DNA from: Fidelibacterota bacterium
GTDB taxonomy: Bacteria > Fidelibacterota > Marinisomatia > SCGC-AAA003-L08 > TS1B11
Direction: 5' to 3'
Assembly: GCA_004124875.1 (NCBI GenBank)
Contig: SCKJ01000006.1
Coordinates: 124,001 to 188,000, forward strand
DNA length: 64,000 bases
This document shows, piece after piece, positions 25,380-35,212 of this stretch; within the stretch, counting starts at the first letter, position 1, and every line of letters begins with the position of its first letter. The position numbers were made by a program, and so were the translations under genes. The notes beneath the pieces were generated by a model. The model made no database searches. It worked only from the letters and a program-made list of their open reading frames with translations, and was not told the origin of the DNA.

Positions 25380-27569
25380 CTATAAACGCTCCATGTAGAT
25401 GATACCCGGTACCATCCGGATTTTGTTTTTGATTCGTTCCAGTTTTTTCAAACCGTCCACTTCTATGGACAGGTGCAGCGTTAGAATTCCTTCTTCCACA
25501 ATCAGGTCAACGCTGGCGATATTGGTATTTAGTTTGGAGGTTAATTCCGTCACATCTTTCAAAAAGTGTTTTCTGTCTTCCGCCGTGATTTTAAGCGGCA
25601 CGATAAATTCGCGCGATTTCTCCGTATCCCAATCCACCTCCACATAGCGATCGCGATCTTCGCCCATAACCGGCAGATTCGAGCAGCTGATCCGATGGAC
25701 AGTGATGCCCCGGCCGCGGGTGACAAACCCGATAATTTCGTCGCCGGGGATGGGATTGCAGCACTTGCTCAGCGATATCAGCAGGTCCGATATCCCGTCT
25801 ACCTTGACCCCCCGGGCCGATCTGCGCGAACGCCGGCGCAGAGCTTCTTCCAGCTCTTGCTCACTGCCCCGGCTATCCGGCAGGCGCTCCGGCGCAAGTT
25901 TTTTAAGGAGCTGGCGGACGGTGATATCACCACGGCCAAGAGCGGTATATACCGCCTCCTCCGAATCGAAACCTACTTTAGCCGGCTCCGCTCTAATCTG
26001 TTTAACCAGGGCCGAAAGTTTAAGGCGGCGTGCGGTCTTCTCCAAGAGCTCCTTGCCCAGGCGCAGACTTTCTTCCAGCTGGGCCTGCCGCAAATAGCGC
26101 CGAATGTGGGTCTTGGCTTTACTTGTGCGGACAAACTTCAGCCAGGCGTGATTGGGCGTCTGGTGGGCCGAGGTGATGATTTCCACCGTGTCGCCGTTGA
26201 CCAGCTTCGAGTTCAGCGGGACTATCTTGCCGTTGACCCGCGCGCCTACGCAGCTTTTGCCCACCTCGGTATGAATCTCAAATGCCATGTCCACCGGCGA
26301 GGCCCCAATGGGGAGTTGCACCACATCACCTTTTGGGGTAAACAGAAATATTTCGTCTTTGAACAGGTCGATTTGCAGCAGATCGAGGAATTCCTCAGGG
26401 GTGGAATTTTCGTTCTGCGCCATTTCCACCAGCTCCCGCAGCCAGCGTACCTGCCTGTCCATGCTGGTCATATCACGGGAAGCGTGCTCCTTGTAGCGCC
26501 AGTGGGCCGCAACGCCAATCTCGGCGGTCTGGTCCATTTCCCGGGTGCGCAACTGCACTTCAACAACCTTGCCTCCAGGCCCCACCACGGTCGTGTGCAA
26601 TGACTGGTAGCCGTTCATTTTGGGTGTGGCGATGAAATCCTTGAAGCGCTCCTGGACGGGGGTGTACAGTTGATGCACAATGCCCAGGGCCGCGTAGCAC
26701 TCATCGACACGATCGGTAACAATGCGGACTGCCAGAAGATCATAGATTTCATCGAAGCTGACTTTGCGGCGTTGCAGTTTTCCGTAGATGGAATAGTAAT
26801 GTTTGGTGCGCCCGATGATGGTGGCATCCAGCTCAAATTTTTCCAGCTGCTCGCGGATTGGTTTGGAGAACTTCGCAATATATTTTTCCCGCTCACTGCG
26901 CGAATCGCGGACGCTTTTTACCAAGCTGCTGTAGGATTCCGGGTCGATGATCTGCAGCGCCAGGTCCTCCAGCTCCCACTTGAGCTTGGCCATGCCCAGG
27001 CGATGGGCCAGTGGCGCGTAAACATCGCGGGTCTCAACGGCGATGCGGCGCTGTTTTATGAGCGGCAGATATTTAATGGTGCGCATGTTGTGCAGCCGGT
27101 CGGCGAACTTGATGAGGATGACCCGTATGTCTTTGGCCACCGAGAGCAGCATCTTCATGTAGTTTTCGGCCTGTTGCTCTGCTTTGCTGCGAAATTTGAT
27201 GCCCGAGAGTTTGGTAACCCCTTCCACCAGCTGGGCCACTTCCGCGCCAAAGGTCTCTTCAAGCTGCTCCTTGGTGATGGCCGTATCCTCTACGACATCG
27301 TGCAGAAATCCAGAGGCGATGGTGACCGGGTCCATGTGCCATTCCGACAACAGCAGACCCACTTGCGCACAATGCTCGAAGTACGGTTCGCCCGATTTGC
27401 GTTTCTGCCCTTTATGGGCCGACTCCGCCATAGCGTACGCCTCCCCCAGGAAGGTTTGCACTTCGGGCAGTTTATCATCGGACAGCTCCAGGTTGGCCAA
27501 AATGGCGCGCAGCCGCGCGGGTGGCTTGCCGCTTTTGGGCAGAATCTGCCTGAGTGTATCGACCACCAT
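25380..27569 (-). CDS. rel: Bifunctional (p)ppGpp synthetase/hydrolase (Rel/SpoT)
   Basis: Stringent-response enzyme of 729 residues. Domains in order are the HD hydrolase (YFEHCAQVG and FLHDVVEDT, residues about 60-150), the synthetase around 240-370 (ATPKMNGYQSLHTTVVGPGG and VEVQLRT), TGS around 400-460 (FLFTPKGDVVQLPIGASPVD), a helical/zinc-finger-like region (SLSKCCNPIPGDEIIGF) and ACT at the end. RFKD in the synthetase loop is the RXKD form of bifunctional enzymes, and the HD pair is intact, so both activities are expected. The ATG overlaps the dnaB stop by one base (TAATG). Confidence 0.95.
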   Translation of the reverse strand: MVVDTLRQILPKSGKPPARLRAILANLELSDDKLPEVQTFLGEAYAMAESAHKGQKRKSGEPYFEHCAQVGLLLSEWHMDPVTIASGFLHDVVEDTAITKEQLEETFGAEVAQLVEGVTKLSGIKFRSKAEQQAENYMKMLLSVAKDIRVILIKFADRLHNMRTIKYLPLIKQRRIAVETRDVYAPLAHRLGMAKLKWELEDLALQIIDPESYSSLVKSVRDSRSEREKYIAKFSKPIREQLEKFELDATIIGRTKHYYSIYGKLQRRKVSFDEIYDLLAVRIVTDRVDECYAALGIVHQLYTPVQERFKDFIATPKMNGYQSLHTTVVGPGGKVVEVQLRTREMDQTAEIGVAAHWRYKEHASRDMTSMDRQVRWLRELVEMAQNENSTPEEFLDLLQIDLFKDEIFLFTPKGDVVQLPIGASPVDMAFEIHTEVGKSCVGARVNGKIVPLNSKLVNGDTVEIITSAHQTPNHAWLKFVRTSKAKTHIRRYLRQAQLEESLRLGKELLEKTARRLKLSALVKQIRAEPAKVGFDSEEAVYTALGRGDITVRQLLKKLAPERLPDSRGSEQELEEALRRRSRRSARGVKVDGISDLLISLSKCCNPIPGDEIIGFVTRGRGITVHRISCSNLPVMGEDRDRYVEVDWDTEKSREFIVPLKITAEDRKHFLKDVTELTSKLNTNIASVDLIVEEGILTLHLSIEVDGLKKLERIKNKIRMVPGIIYMERL

Positions 27570-28963
27570 TAGAAAGGCGCCTCTTCGGCGGGGAGCTGGC
27601 TGAGGATTTCCTCCGGCGCATAGGGATCAAAGCGGGCATAGTTATTGTTGAAGGCCAGCTTCACCATGCCGGTGGGGCCGTTTCGCTGTTTGCCGATAAT
27701 CAGCTCGGCGACCCCGTCATCAGCTTCATCACGGGTGTAAAGAAACTTCCGGTAGAGAAACAGAATCATGTCGGCATCCTGCTCGATGGCGCCCGATTCC
27801 CGCAGGTCGGACATGATGGGACGCTTGTCCTTGCCGGGGCGCTGCTCCGGCGCTCTGGAGAGCTGCGACAGGGCCAGAACGGCGATATCGAGCTCCCGGG
27901 CCAGCGCCTTGAGAGACCGCGAAATTTCCGACATCTCCTGCTGCCGGTTGTCGCTGCGGCCGTGCCCCGCTATCAGCTGCATGTAGTCGATGATCACCAT
28001 ATCGACATTATGCTCCGCCTTGAACCGCCGCACCCTTGAGCGCAGTTCCAGGATGTTCATGCCGGCCGTATCGTCTATGAACACCGGCAACTGCGAAAGC
28101 CGCCCGACGGCGGTGGAAAGCTTGGACCACTGGCGGGCAGGCAGGGTGCCCCGCCGCACCATATGCGAATCGACTTTTGCTTCGGCTGTGAGCAGGCGCA
28201 TGGCAATCTGGTAGTAGGACATCTCCATGGAGAAGATACCGATGCGCCCCCCTTTGCCCGCGGCGTTGCGGGCGATGTTGAGGGCCAGGGCGGTTTTGCC
28301 CATTGATGGCCGCCCTGCCAAAATGACCAAGTCAGAAGATTGGAAGCCGTCAGTCATGTCGTCCAGATCGCTGAAGCCGCTGACGACGCCGGTGTAGGGC
28401 TTGTCTTTCTTGCGGTTCTGGCGTTCATCCAGAATTCCAAAGGCATCTTTCAGGATGGAATTGATGGTCACGTCGGTTCCCATTTGGGCGTTGCGCTGGA
28501 GATCAAACAGCTTCTTCTCCGCGAAGTCGAGCACTTCCGCCGGTTCCTCTTCACCCTGGTAGGCGGCCGATATCATATCGTTGCCGGCCGTTATCACCTG
28601 ACGCAGAATGTGCTTTTCGCGCACGATTTGCGCATAGTGCTCCACATTGGCCGCCGAGGGAATTTCATCCGCCAAGCCGGTGATATAGTACGACCCGCCC
28701 ACCTTTTCGAGGAGACCTTCCTTGGTGAGCTGGTTGGTCAGAGTGAGGGCGTCTATGGGTTCGGCTGCGTCCTGCAGGGCCAACATGGAAGCGAATATCT
28801 GGTTGTGCGCATCCTTGTAGAATGCTTGCGTGGAGAGGATGGTCGTCACGGTGTCGAATGCCCCGGGCTCGATGAGGATAGCGCCCAGAACGGCCCGCTC
28901 CGCCTCCAGGTTTTGTGGCGGCAGCCGGAGCTCACCATTCTGATCCTGTGCCATACGATCCAT
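27569..28963 (-). CDS. dnaB: Replicative DNA helicase
   Basis: Hexameric DnaB helicase of 464 residues that unwinds the fork. The N-terminal domain (RLPPQNLEAERAVLGAILIE) is followed by a linker and a RecA-like motor with Walker A AGRPSMGKTALALN near residue 217, Walker B VIIDYMQLI near residue 320 and a late Arg-containing SDLRESGAIEQDADMI. No intein or insertion is seen. The start is ATG 28963 or ATG 28954, three codons apart. Eight bases separate it from the uracil-DNA glycosylase gene. Confidence 0.96.
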   Translation of the reverse strand: MDRMAQDQNGELRLPPQNLEAERAVLGAILIEPGAFDTVTTILSTQAFYKDAHNQIFASMLALQDAAEPIDALTLTNQLTKEGLLEKVGGSYYITGLADEIPSAANVEHYAQIVREKHILRQVITAGNDMISAAYQGEEEPAEVLDFAEKKLFDLQRNAQMGTDVTINSILKDAFGILDERQNRKKDKPYTGVVSGFSDLDDMTDGFQSSDLVILAGRPSMGKTALALNIARNAAGKGGRIGIFSMEMSYYQIAMRLLTAEAKVDSHMVRRGTLPARQWSKLSTAVGRLSQLPVFIDDTAGMNILELRSRVRRFKAEHNVDMVIIDYMQLIAGHGRSDNRQQEMSEISRSLKALARELDIAVLALSQLSRAPEQRPGKDKRPIMSDLRESGAIEQDADMILFLYRKFLYTRDEADDGVAELIIGKQRNGPTGMVKLAFNNNYARFDPYAPEEILSQLPAEEAPF

Positions 28964-28970
28964 CCGGCCG

Positions 28971-29672
28971 CTAGGCGGACGGGCCTCCCTTGGTCAGCTC
29001 CAGGTACCGGTCTCTGATGGCCTTGAAATCTTCCCAGGCCGGCGCCTTGAAGTTGGGGTTGCGCAACAGCGCCGCCGGGTGGTAGGTCACCCGGACTTCG
29101 ATGCCGGAGTAGGTGTATGTCTGGGCGCGCATATCTTTCAGCGAATCCTTCACTTTCAGCAATGTTTGCGCGGCGACCCTGCCCAGGGCCACAATCAGTT
29201 TCGGCTGGATGAGGCGCAGCTGCTCCTGCAGGTACGGCTCGCATTCAGCCACTTCCGACGGCAGCGGGTCGCGATTATCCGGTGGCCGGCATTTGAGCAC
29301 GTTGAGAATAAACACGCTCTGGCGGCTCAAACCGATGGCCTTGAGAATCGTGTCGAGCAGCTTTCCGGAGCGGCCCACAAACGGCTCGCCCAACCGGTCT
29401 TCCTCGGCGCCGGGCGCTTCGCCTACCAGCACCAGGTCGGCATGGGGGTCTCCCACGCCAAAAACAAACTTATTCCGCGACGCGCCAAGCGCGCAGTTCT
29501 GGCAGTTTTCAATTTTCCTGTGAAACGCCAGCAGTTGGCCCGGCTCCGCCGGATTATCCGGGGTGGACGGAACCCCAGGCATAGGCGCGCCTCCGGGCAG
29601 AAACAGGGTGTCTCCGTACAGCAGCCGGTGCCGGCGCAAGTAGGCTGCCACCCCTGTTTGGCCGCCAGCCAC
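28971..29672 (-). CDS. Uracil-DNA glycosylase, family 4 (Fe-S)
   Basis: Thermophile-type Fe-S uracil-DNA glycosylase of 233 residues that removes uracil from DNA. Four cluster cysteines are visible: the CQNC pair near residue 58, and CRPP and AECEPYL further on. The uracil pocket is in LVLVGEAPGAEEDRLGEPFVG, and the catalytic-loop motif is YHPAALLRNP near residue 200. The GTG start sits close after the rpoZ-like stop. An N-terminal stretch of about 45 residues before the core may be linker or may mean a later start. Confidence 0.9.
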   Translation of the reverse strand: MAGGQTGVAAYLRRHRLLYGDTLFLPGGAPMPGVPSTPDNPAEPGQLLAFHRKIENCQNCALGASRNKFVFGVGDPHADLVLVGEAPGAEEDRLGEPFVGRSGKLLDTILKAIGLSRQSVFILNVLKCRPPDNRDPLPSEVAECEPYLQEQLRLIQPKLIVALGRVAAQTLLKVKDSLKDMRAQTYTYSGIEVRVTYHPAALLRNPNFKAPAWEDFKAIRDRYLELTKGGPSA

Positions 29673-29674
29673 CT

Positions 29675-29998
29675 TTACAATCCCTTGCTGTCGGCCTCCC
29701 CGGACTCCACATCATCCTTGGGCCGAAATTCCCATTTAAGCCGGTCTTCAAAAAAATCCTGCACGGCCAGAAGTGTCTCTTTTTCTTCTTCGACGTAGTC
29801 CTCGTTCTCTTCCAGCGGCTCAGAGAAATCCTCGTTCTCATCTTCGACGAGGTCCTGCTCCAACAGCATTCTTTCGGCCATGCGGCGATGCACGACCTGC
29901 CGCGAGCGGAGGCCCATAACGGCGACGGCCTCAAAGGCGTCGGGGGTCCGTTTGAGCAGCTCGACAAAGGCCAAAGTTTCAAGATTTTCGGTTTTCAT
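29675..29998 (-). CDS. rpoZ: RNA polymerase omega-subunit-like protein
   Basis: Acidic protein of 107 residues placed directly after gmk, the usual location of rpoZ. The region LLKRTPDAFEAVAVMGLRSRQVVHRR is like the omega core helix with its RxRQ motif. The tail is strongly acidic (EDENEDFSEPLEENEDYVEEE). Omega helps assemble and stabilise RNA polymerase. The call leans on position as much as on sequence, because the match is short. It overlaps the gmk stop by four bases. Confidence 0.6.
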   Translation of the reverse strand: MKTENLETLAFVELLKRTPDAFEAVAVMGLRSRQVVHRRMAERMLLEQDLVEDENEDFSEPLEENEDYVEEEKETLLAVQDFFEDRLKWEFRPKDDVESGEADSKGL

Positions 29999-30555
29999 GC
30001 TGTCTCCTTTAATATGTTCTCTATATCGGCTATCGCCACTTCAAGTTTATCATTGACCACCACATGATCGTAGCGGTCCCGGTACCCCATCTCTTCCGGT
30101 ATCCGCTCGAGCCTGCGTCGAATGACGGCAGACCCGTCAGTGCCCCGTCCTTTCAGCCGCTCGATGAGCGTTTCCTCGTCAGGTGGCTCAATAAAAATGC
30201 TCACCGTCTCGCTTGGGTAGCGGTTTTTAATCCGCACGCCCCCTTTAACGTCCACATCCAGAAGCAGTAATTCCCCACCGTCCAGCGCCTTTTCCAGAAC
30301 AGTGACCAAGGTTCCGTAGCGGTGGTCGTGGACTCGCTCCCACTCCACAAATTCACCTGCAGACAATTTCTCATCAAATTCGGTGTCTGTCAGGAAGCGA
30401 TAATCGACACCGTCTGTCTCGCCGTTGCGCATGGGCCGGGTCGTGGCGGACACTGAGAAATGCCAGCCGGGATGGCGCTCGCGCAGCTGCTGGCAGATGG
30501 TGGTCTTGCCCGTGCCCGATGGAGCGCTGATCACGATCAGGCGGCCAGAGGTCAT
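29995..30555 (-). CDS. gmk: Guanylate kinase
   Basis: GMP kinase of 186 residues that makes GDP for nucleotide synthesis. The P-loop SAPSGTGKTTICQQL is at the N-terminus. The GMP-binding segment SVSATTRPMRNGETDGVDY is followed by FVEWERVHDHRYGT, and LLDVDVKGGVRI is the Walker B strand. It overlaps yicC at its start and the rpoZ-like gene at its end, giving the familiar yicC-gmk-rpoZ order. Confidence 0.96.
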   Translation of the reverse strand: MTSGRLIVISAPSGTGKTTICQQLRERHPGWHFSVSATTRPMRNGETDGVDYRFLTDTEFDEKLSAGEFVEWERVHDHRYGTLVTVLEKALDGGELLLLDVDVKGGVRIKNRYPSETVSIFIEPPDEETLIERLKGRGTDGSAVIRRRLERIPEEMGYRDRYDHVVVNDKLEVAIADIENILKETA

Positions 30556-31424
30556 AGAATGTTCTGCACCTGCTCGCGCATGCGCTCCAGCTCGTCCTTC
30601 AATTCAACCACCGCATGGCTGATGTCCATGCTGTTGGTTTTGGAGCCGATGGTGTTGATCTCGCGGCCCATCTCCTGCAGCAAAAAACCCATCCTCTTAC
30701 CGGTGGCCTCATCGGTGCTCAAATAGCCTGAAAAGAGTTCGCAATGGCTTGCCATGCGCGTACACTCCTCCTCAATATCACGCTTTTCGGCCAGCATAGC
30801 CACCTCCTGAAGCAACCGGCCTTCATCCAGGGGAATGGCGCCCGCCAGCTCCTCGATGCGCGCTTTGTAGCGCGCCAGAAATTCATGGCGCGATCCGGCG
30901 GCCATTTCCCGGATGGCCTCGTTTTGGACCTTAACCGCTTCAAGCCTGGTCCGCAAATCTTTGGCCAGATTGGCCCCTTCGATCTGCCGCATACTGACGG
31001 CCTGTGCCAGCGCCTGTTCCAGCGCCTCGGCCAAAATTGCCGCAGCCGAATCATCACCCTCGTCCTCATGATGAAGAATGATGTCATTCTGGCTGAGATA
31101 GTGATCCAGATTGATCTCGCCGGAAACGCCGGTCTCTTTCTGGACCGTTTCAAAGAGCTGGCGATATTGCCTGATGCGATCCAAGTCAAGCTTCGGCTGA
31201 GCGGCCGGACGCCCATCTTCAGCCACTGCGGCGCTGACCGTCACCTTGCCCCGGTTCATCACCTCCTGCGACCGTTTGCGGATCAGCCCCTCGTGGGGTT
31301 GCAGCTGCCGCCCAACACGCAATGTCAAATCGAAGAACCGGCTGTTGAGGCTTTGCACCTCCACTTTGATCGTAAGACCGTCGCCACTGGCTTGGGCCTG
31401 TCCATAACCGGTCATGCTTAACAC
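30552..31424 (-). CDS. yicC: YicC family endoribonuclease
   Basis: Protein of 290 residues of the YicC family. Family members cut RNA and assist sRNA turnover. The N-terminus SMTGYGQAQASGDGLTIKVE and SLNSRFFDLTLRVG, and the C-terminus MGREINTIGSKTN and VELKDELERMREQVQNI, are diagnostic. It is first in the yicC-gmk-rpoZ-udg-dnaB-rel run, preceded by a 138-base gap with a possible promoter. Confidence 0.93.
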   Translation of the reverse strand: MLSMTGYGQAQASGDGLTIKVEVQSLNSRFFDLTLRVGRQLQPHEGLIRKRSQEVMNRGKVTVSAAVAEDGRPAAQPKLDLDRIRQYRQLFETVQKETGVSGEINLDHYLSQNDIILHHEDEGDDSAAAILAEALEQALAQAVSMRQIEGANLAKDLRTRLEAVKVQNEAIREMAAGSRHEFLARYKARIEELAGAIPLDEGRLLQEVAMLAEKRDIEEECTRMASHCELFSGYLSTDEATGKRMGFLLQEMGREINTIGSKTNSMDISHAVVELKDELERMREQVQNIL

Positions 31425-31479
31425 TGCCTAATCCCTGTCATAATGCGCAGAAAAATAACCCTCCCACCGAGTAGAAGCA

Positions 31480-31508
31480 ATTGTACCCTGTCCCGTAAAG
31501 GTATAAAA
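31480..31508 (-). promoter_or_regulatory. Possible promoter for the yicC-gmk run
   Basis: On the minus strand TACAAT (31485 to 31480) is a good -10 hexamer, with TTTTAT 17 bases upstream as a poor -35. It lies about 55 bases before the yicC ATG in the only sizeable gap in this run. Support is by pattern only. Confidence 0.4.
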
Positions 31509-31562
31509 CCGAATCGGATAGGAAAATATTCGCCGCTTGAAGCGCATCGCCCCGGCGACGAT

Positions 31563-32585
31563 TCAGTCGCTGCCAAGCAGTGTTCGCAGGGCCTTCAAAT
31601 TAAGCGTAAGAGCGAGTTGGTGGGTAGGCTCAAATACGTTCTCGGCCGTGTCGCCAACATAGGCATAATCTACGGTAAAAGCCGGGAAATCGAGACCGGC
31701 GCCAATGCTCAACGGGTAGAGTGTCGACCTGCCACCGCGCAGATGCAGGCTCTCGTTCAAGGCCAGTTCGACTCCCATGCGCGTGAGCAGCGATACCGGT
31801 CCCAGCTGCAGGTCGCGCTCCAGCCGCTCCCCATCCAGCCGCGAAGTGGCTTCCGCAGCCAGCGAAACTGCGTTGCCAAACAGCGGCAGGCCAAAAGTCC
31901 ACGTGAAGCCTGCGGTGATGCGCGGCATGACGGTAGCCCAGCGTCCGGTGCTCCAATGAATTTGTGTTGTGGTGACATCCTGCAGCATGGCGCCCACACG
32001 GATGCCCCGTGAAAATGCGCGGTAGACGCCCAGATCAAAACCGACACCCAGACCCAGTTCATCAGCCAGCCAATGCCCCAGCAGCTTGGCGTTGAGTCCC
32101 CACTGCCAGCCCTCCTGGTTGCGGCTCGCTACCGAAAGCAGCAACCCCCATTCGCGCTGGTTGAAATAGGTTACATCCGATCCGACCAGGATTTCATCGT
32201 CGTCCAGAAGGCCGTTGCCGTTGAGATCGATGAGCGCGTTGCGGGTGTCGGGAATACGGTCCACCCCCCGGCGCACAAGGCCCAGCTGCAGGGCCAGGTT
32301 GCCTCTCACCGGCAGCGTCGCGGCGATAAGGTCGGCGTTCACCACCCCGCCAAACTGCTCGCGATGCGACAGCAAGAGCCCCGCCTGCTGCGGAAGTCCC
32401 ACCAGGGCCGGGTTGAAGAAGCCGGTGGCCGGTCCCCGTAGCGAGCTCACGCTGGCGCCGCCCATGGCAATCGAGCTGGCCGAGCCGGGGAGCTCGAAAA
32501 GTTCGCCGCCGTATTTGTCCTGCGCCGCCGCAGATAGCGCCAGCAACGGCAGCACGGCGGCAATTCGCGCGAAGGGGCTAGTCAT
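31563..32585 (-). CDS. PorV/PorQ (UPF0164)-like outer-membrane beta-barrel protein
   Basis: Exported protein of 340 residues. A signal peptide (AAVLPLLALSAAAQ) is followed by ELPGSASSIAMGGASVSS and a GPATGFFNPALVGL segment, the typical start of PorV/PorQ family barrels. Alternating amphipathic strands follow to the end. A DLNGNGLLDDDE loop near residue 125 looks like a calcium-binding dockerin or EF-hand-type loop. PorV is an outer-membrane shuttle of the type IX secretion system that hands substrates to PorU, which is encoded at 45 kb. It follows mutS by two bases; the link to mutS is positional only. Confidence 0.72.
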   Translation of the reverse strand: MTSPFARIAAVLPLLALSAAAQDKYGGELFELPGSASSIAMGGASVSSLRGPATGFFNPALVGLPQQAGLLLSHREQFGGVVNADLIAATLPVRGNLALQLGLVRRGVDRIPDTRNALIDLNGNGLLDDDEILVGSDVTYFNQREWGLLLSVASRNQEGWQWGLNAKLLGHWLADELGLGVGFDLGVYRAFSRGIRVGAMLQDVTTTQIHWSTGRWATVMPRITAGFTWTFGLPLFGNAVSLAAEATSRLDGERLERDLQLGPVSLLTRMGVELALNESLHLRGGRSTLYPLSIGAGLDFPAFTVDYAYVGDTAENVFEPTHQLALTLNLKALRTLLGSD

Positions 32586-32587
32586 GT

Positions 32588-35212
32588 TTACAGGCCATGT
32601 TTCTTTTTCAAGCGGTCCAGCAAATTTAACGCTTCAATAGGGGTCAGGTTCTCGACTTTAATCGCCTGGAATTCCTTGGCCAGCTGCGCCTCCTGAGCCC
32701 CGAACAGGTCGACCTGCGCGTCCGCCTCGCTGAGCGGCGGAGGTGGGCCGCCGCCCTTTTCCCGGGTCAGGCCCGCCAAAATTTCCCCCGCACGCCGGGT
32801 GATCGACTTCGGCAGCCCAGCCATCTGCGCCACATGGATACCGTAGCTGCGGTCGGCCCCACCGGGCACTATCTTACGTAAAAAGACGACTTCGCGCCCA
32901 TGCTCCCGGACGGCGACATTAAAGTTTCTCACCCTCGGCAGCGAATCGGCCAGCGCCACCAGCTCATGGAAATGGGTGGCGAAGAGCGTCTTGCCGGCCA
33001 CCTCGGAATGCTGGTGCAGATATTCGGTAACGGCCCAGGCGATAGAGAGGCCGTCGTAGGTGGAAGTGCCGCGGCCAATCTCGTCGAGCAAAATGAGGCT
33101 CCTGCCGGTGGCGTTGTTCAGGATGTTGGCCGTCTCCACCATCTCCACCAGGAAAGTGCTCTCGCCGCCGGCCAGGTTGTCGCTGGCCCCGACCCGCGTA
33201 AACAGCCGGTCGACAATGCCCATTGTGGCCGCGTCCGCCGGCACAAAGCTGCCCATGTGCGCCATGACCACAATGAGTCCCACCTGCCGCAGATACGTGC
33301 TTTTTCCAGCCATGTTGGGGCCGGTAATAATGTGAATCTGGCTGTCGGCGGGATCCATGAACAGGTCGTTGGGCGTGAACGCCTCCCCCTCGGGCAGCAA
33401 CGTTTCCACCACCGGGTGGCGGCCTCCGGAAATGGAGAGACTTTGCCCTTTTTCAAAGACCGGCCGCACGTAGTGGTGGCGCACGGCTGTTTCGGCCAGA
33501 CCGGCGGCTATGTCGAGCTGGGCCAGCACGGAGGCGTTGGTCTGAACGGCGGCCGTCGACTCAATGACATTGGCGATCAGCTGCGCGAACAGTCCCTTTT
33601 CCAGCGCATCCAGCGACTCCTCAGCCGACAGTATCTTTTCCTCCTGCTCCTTGAGTTCCGGGGTGACGTAGCGCTCGGCGTTGACCAGTGTCTGCTTGCG
33701 TATATAGTTGTCCGGCACTTTATCCTGGTGCGTCCGGGTCACCTCCAGGTAGTAGCCAAACACGTTGTTAAAGCCGATCTTCAGGCTGGAGATGCCGGTC
33801 CGTTCCCGTTCCGAATGCTGTAAGTTGGCGATCCACTCCTTGCCGCTCCCCGTCAGCGACCGCAGGTCATCGAGCTCGGCATTGTGGCCGCTGCGAATGA
33901 CCTCCCCGCGTCCCAGCTGCGCCGGGGGATCGTCGACCAGGGCGGCGCCGATCAACTTCATCACCGGCCCGGACGGCTGGCGCTGCTTCAGCAGGCGCAT
34001 GAGCGGTTTGTCGCCAGCTGCCTTAACCAGCGCGGCGATCTGCTCCAGTGAGTCGAGGGACTGGGCCAGGTTAACGGCGTCCCGGGGCGTGGCGCGGCCG
34101 GTGGCCATGCGCCCGAGTATGCGCTCCAGATCGCCCACCGTAGACAGGTGTCCGGCAATATCCTCGCGCAAATCGGCTGAGGAGACGAGCGCTTCCACGC
34201 GGTCGAGCCGCGCGTTGATATCACCCGGCAGCTGCAGGGGTGACCGGAGCCACTGTTTGAGCAGCCTCGCGCCCGGCGCGGTGCGGGTACGGTCGATGAC
34301 GCTCAGCAGCGTCCCATGCTGCCCCTGGGTGGCCAGCGATGTGAATATTTCCAGGTTGCGGACGGTAAAATTATCAAGGACCAGATGCTCACCGGTGGTC
34401 ATGGTCTTCAGGCCCGTAATGTGCGCCTTGCGCCCCGGCTGGTTCTGCTCCAGGTAATGCAGCACCGCCCCCGCCGCCCCGATGGCCAGCGGCATGGCCT
34501 CCAGACCGAACCCCTTCAGGGAGCGCGTGCCGAACTGCCGCGTCAGTTCAGAGCTGGCGTTGTCGATGTCGGCCACCCAGTCGGGGTATTCGGTGACCAG
34601 CGCCGACAGTGAACCGAGCAGGTAGCGAATGTCGTTGTGCTGGCTTTCCGGTACGAGAATTTCTGACGGCCGGTAGCGGTTGAGCAGCTCATCGCAGTCT
34701 GAACGGCCAAACTGGGAAGCCTGAAATTCGCCGGTGGAGTGGTCCAGCAGGGCCAGTCCCGCCTGCTCGCCATCAAACAGCACCGCCGCCAGATAATTAT
34801 TTTCATTGCGGTCCAGAAACTGCTCCGACAGCGCGGTGCCGGGGGTCACCACTTCCGTCACCTCCCGGCGCACGAGTCCCTGAGCCTGTTTGGGATCCTC
34901 CACCTGCTCGCAAATGGCCACCCGCAGACCGGCGCTGAGCAGTTTGTGCAGGTAGCTGTCAAGCGCATGGTATGGGAAACCGGCCAACGGCATATCTTGC
35001 GCCGATCCCTTGGCGGCCCCCTTGCCCGCCCGTTTGGTCAGCGCGATGCCGAGCACCCGGGAGGCAATTTTCGCGTCCTCCTCAAAGGTCTCGTAAAAGT
35101 CGCCCATGCGAAACAGGAGCAGCGCTCCGGGGTGCGCCTGTTTGGCCGCGCGCCACTGTTTCATCAGCGGCGTCTCCTTGGGCTGCGCTAGCGGCGTGGC
35201 CTCATCAGCCAT
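32588..35212 (-). CDS. mutS: DNA mismatch repair protein MutS
   Basis: Mismatch recognition ATPase of 874 residues. The mismatch-reading Phe-x-Glu is in FRMGDFYETFEEDA near residue 40. The ATPase has Walker A GPNMAGKSTYLRQ near residue 620, DEIGRGTSTYDGLSIAW and the helix-turn-helix end. It is a MutS1 type; no Smr domain is seen. ATG 35212 is chosen because it fits the family N-terminus; a longer upstream reading runs inside selB. The start overlaps the selB stop by eight bases. mutL is not in the window. Confidence 0.95.
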   Translation of the reverse strand: MADEATPLAQPKETPLMKQWRAAKQAHPGALLLFRMGDFYETFEEDAKIASRVLGIALTKRAGKGAAKGSAQDMPLAGFPYHALDSYLHKLLSAGLRVAICEQVEDPKQAQGLVRREVTEVVTPGTALSEQFLDRNENNYLAAVLFDGEQAGLALLDHSTGEFQASQFGRSDCDELLNRYRPSEILVPESQHNDIRYLLGSLSALVTEYPDWVADIDNASSELTRQFGTRSLKGFGLEAMPLAIGAAGAVLHYLEQNQPGRKAHITGLKTMTTGEHLVLDNFTVRNLEIFTSLATQGQHGTLLSVIDRTRTAPGARLLKQWLRSPLQLPGDINARLDRVEALVSSADLREDIAGHLSTVGDLERILGRMATGRATPRDAVNLAQSLDSLEQIAALVKAAGDKPLMRLLKQRQPSGPVMKLIGAALVDDPPAQLGRGEVIRSGHNAELDDLRSLTGSGKEWIANLQHSERERTGISSLKIGFNNVFGYYLEVTRTHQDKVPDNYIRKQTLVNAERYVTPELKEQEEKILSAEESLDALEKGLFAQLIANVIESTAAVQTNASVLAQLDIAAGLAETAVRHHYVRPVFEKGQSLSISGGRHPVVETLLPEGEAFTPNDLFMDPADSQIHIITGPNMAGKSTYLRQVGLIVVMAHMGSFVPADAATMGIVDRLFTRVGASDNLAGGESTFLVEMVETANILNNATGRSLILLDEIGRGTSTYDGLSIAWAVTEYLHQHSEVAGKTLFATHFHELVALADSLPRVRNFNVAVREHGREVVFLRKIVPGGADRSYGIHVAQMAGLPKSITRRAGEILAGLTREKGGGPPPPLSEADAQVDLFGAQEAQLAKEFQAIKVENLTPIEALNLLDRLKKKHGL

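Noticed and set aside
31563..31590. Terminator after the barrel-protein gene
   Set aside because: A TCGCC/GGCGA stem is present near 31540-31565, but the loop is only two bases and there is no T-run.
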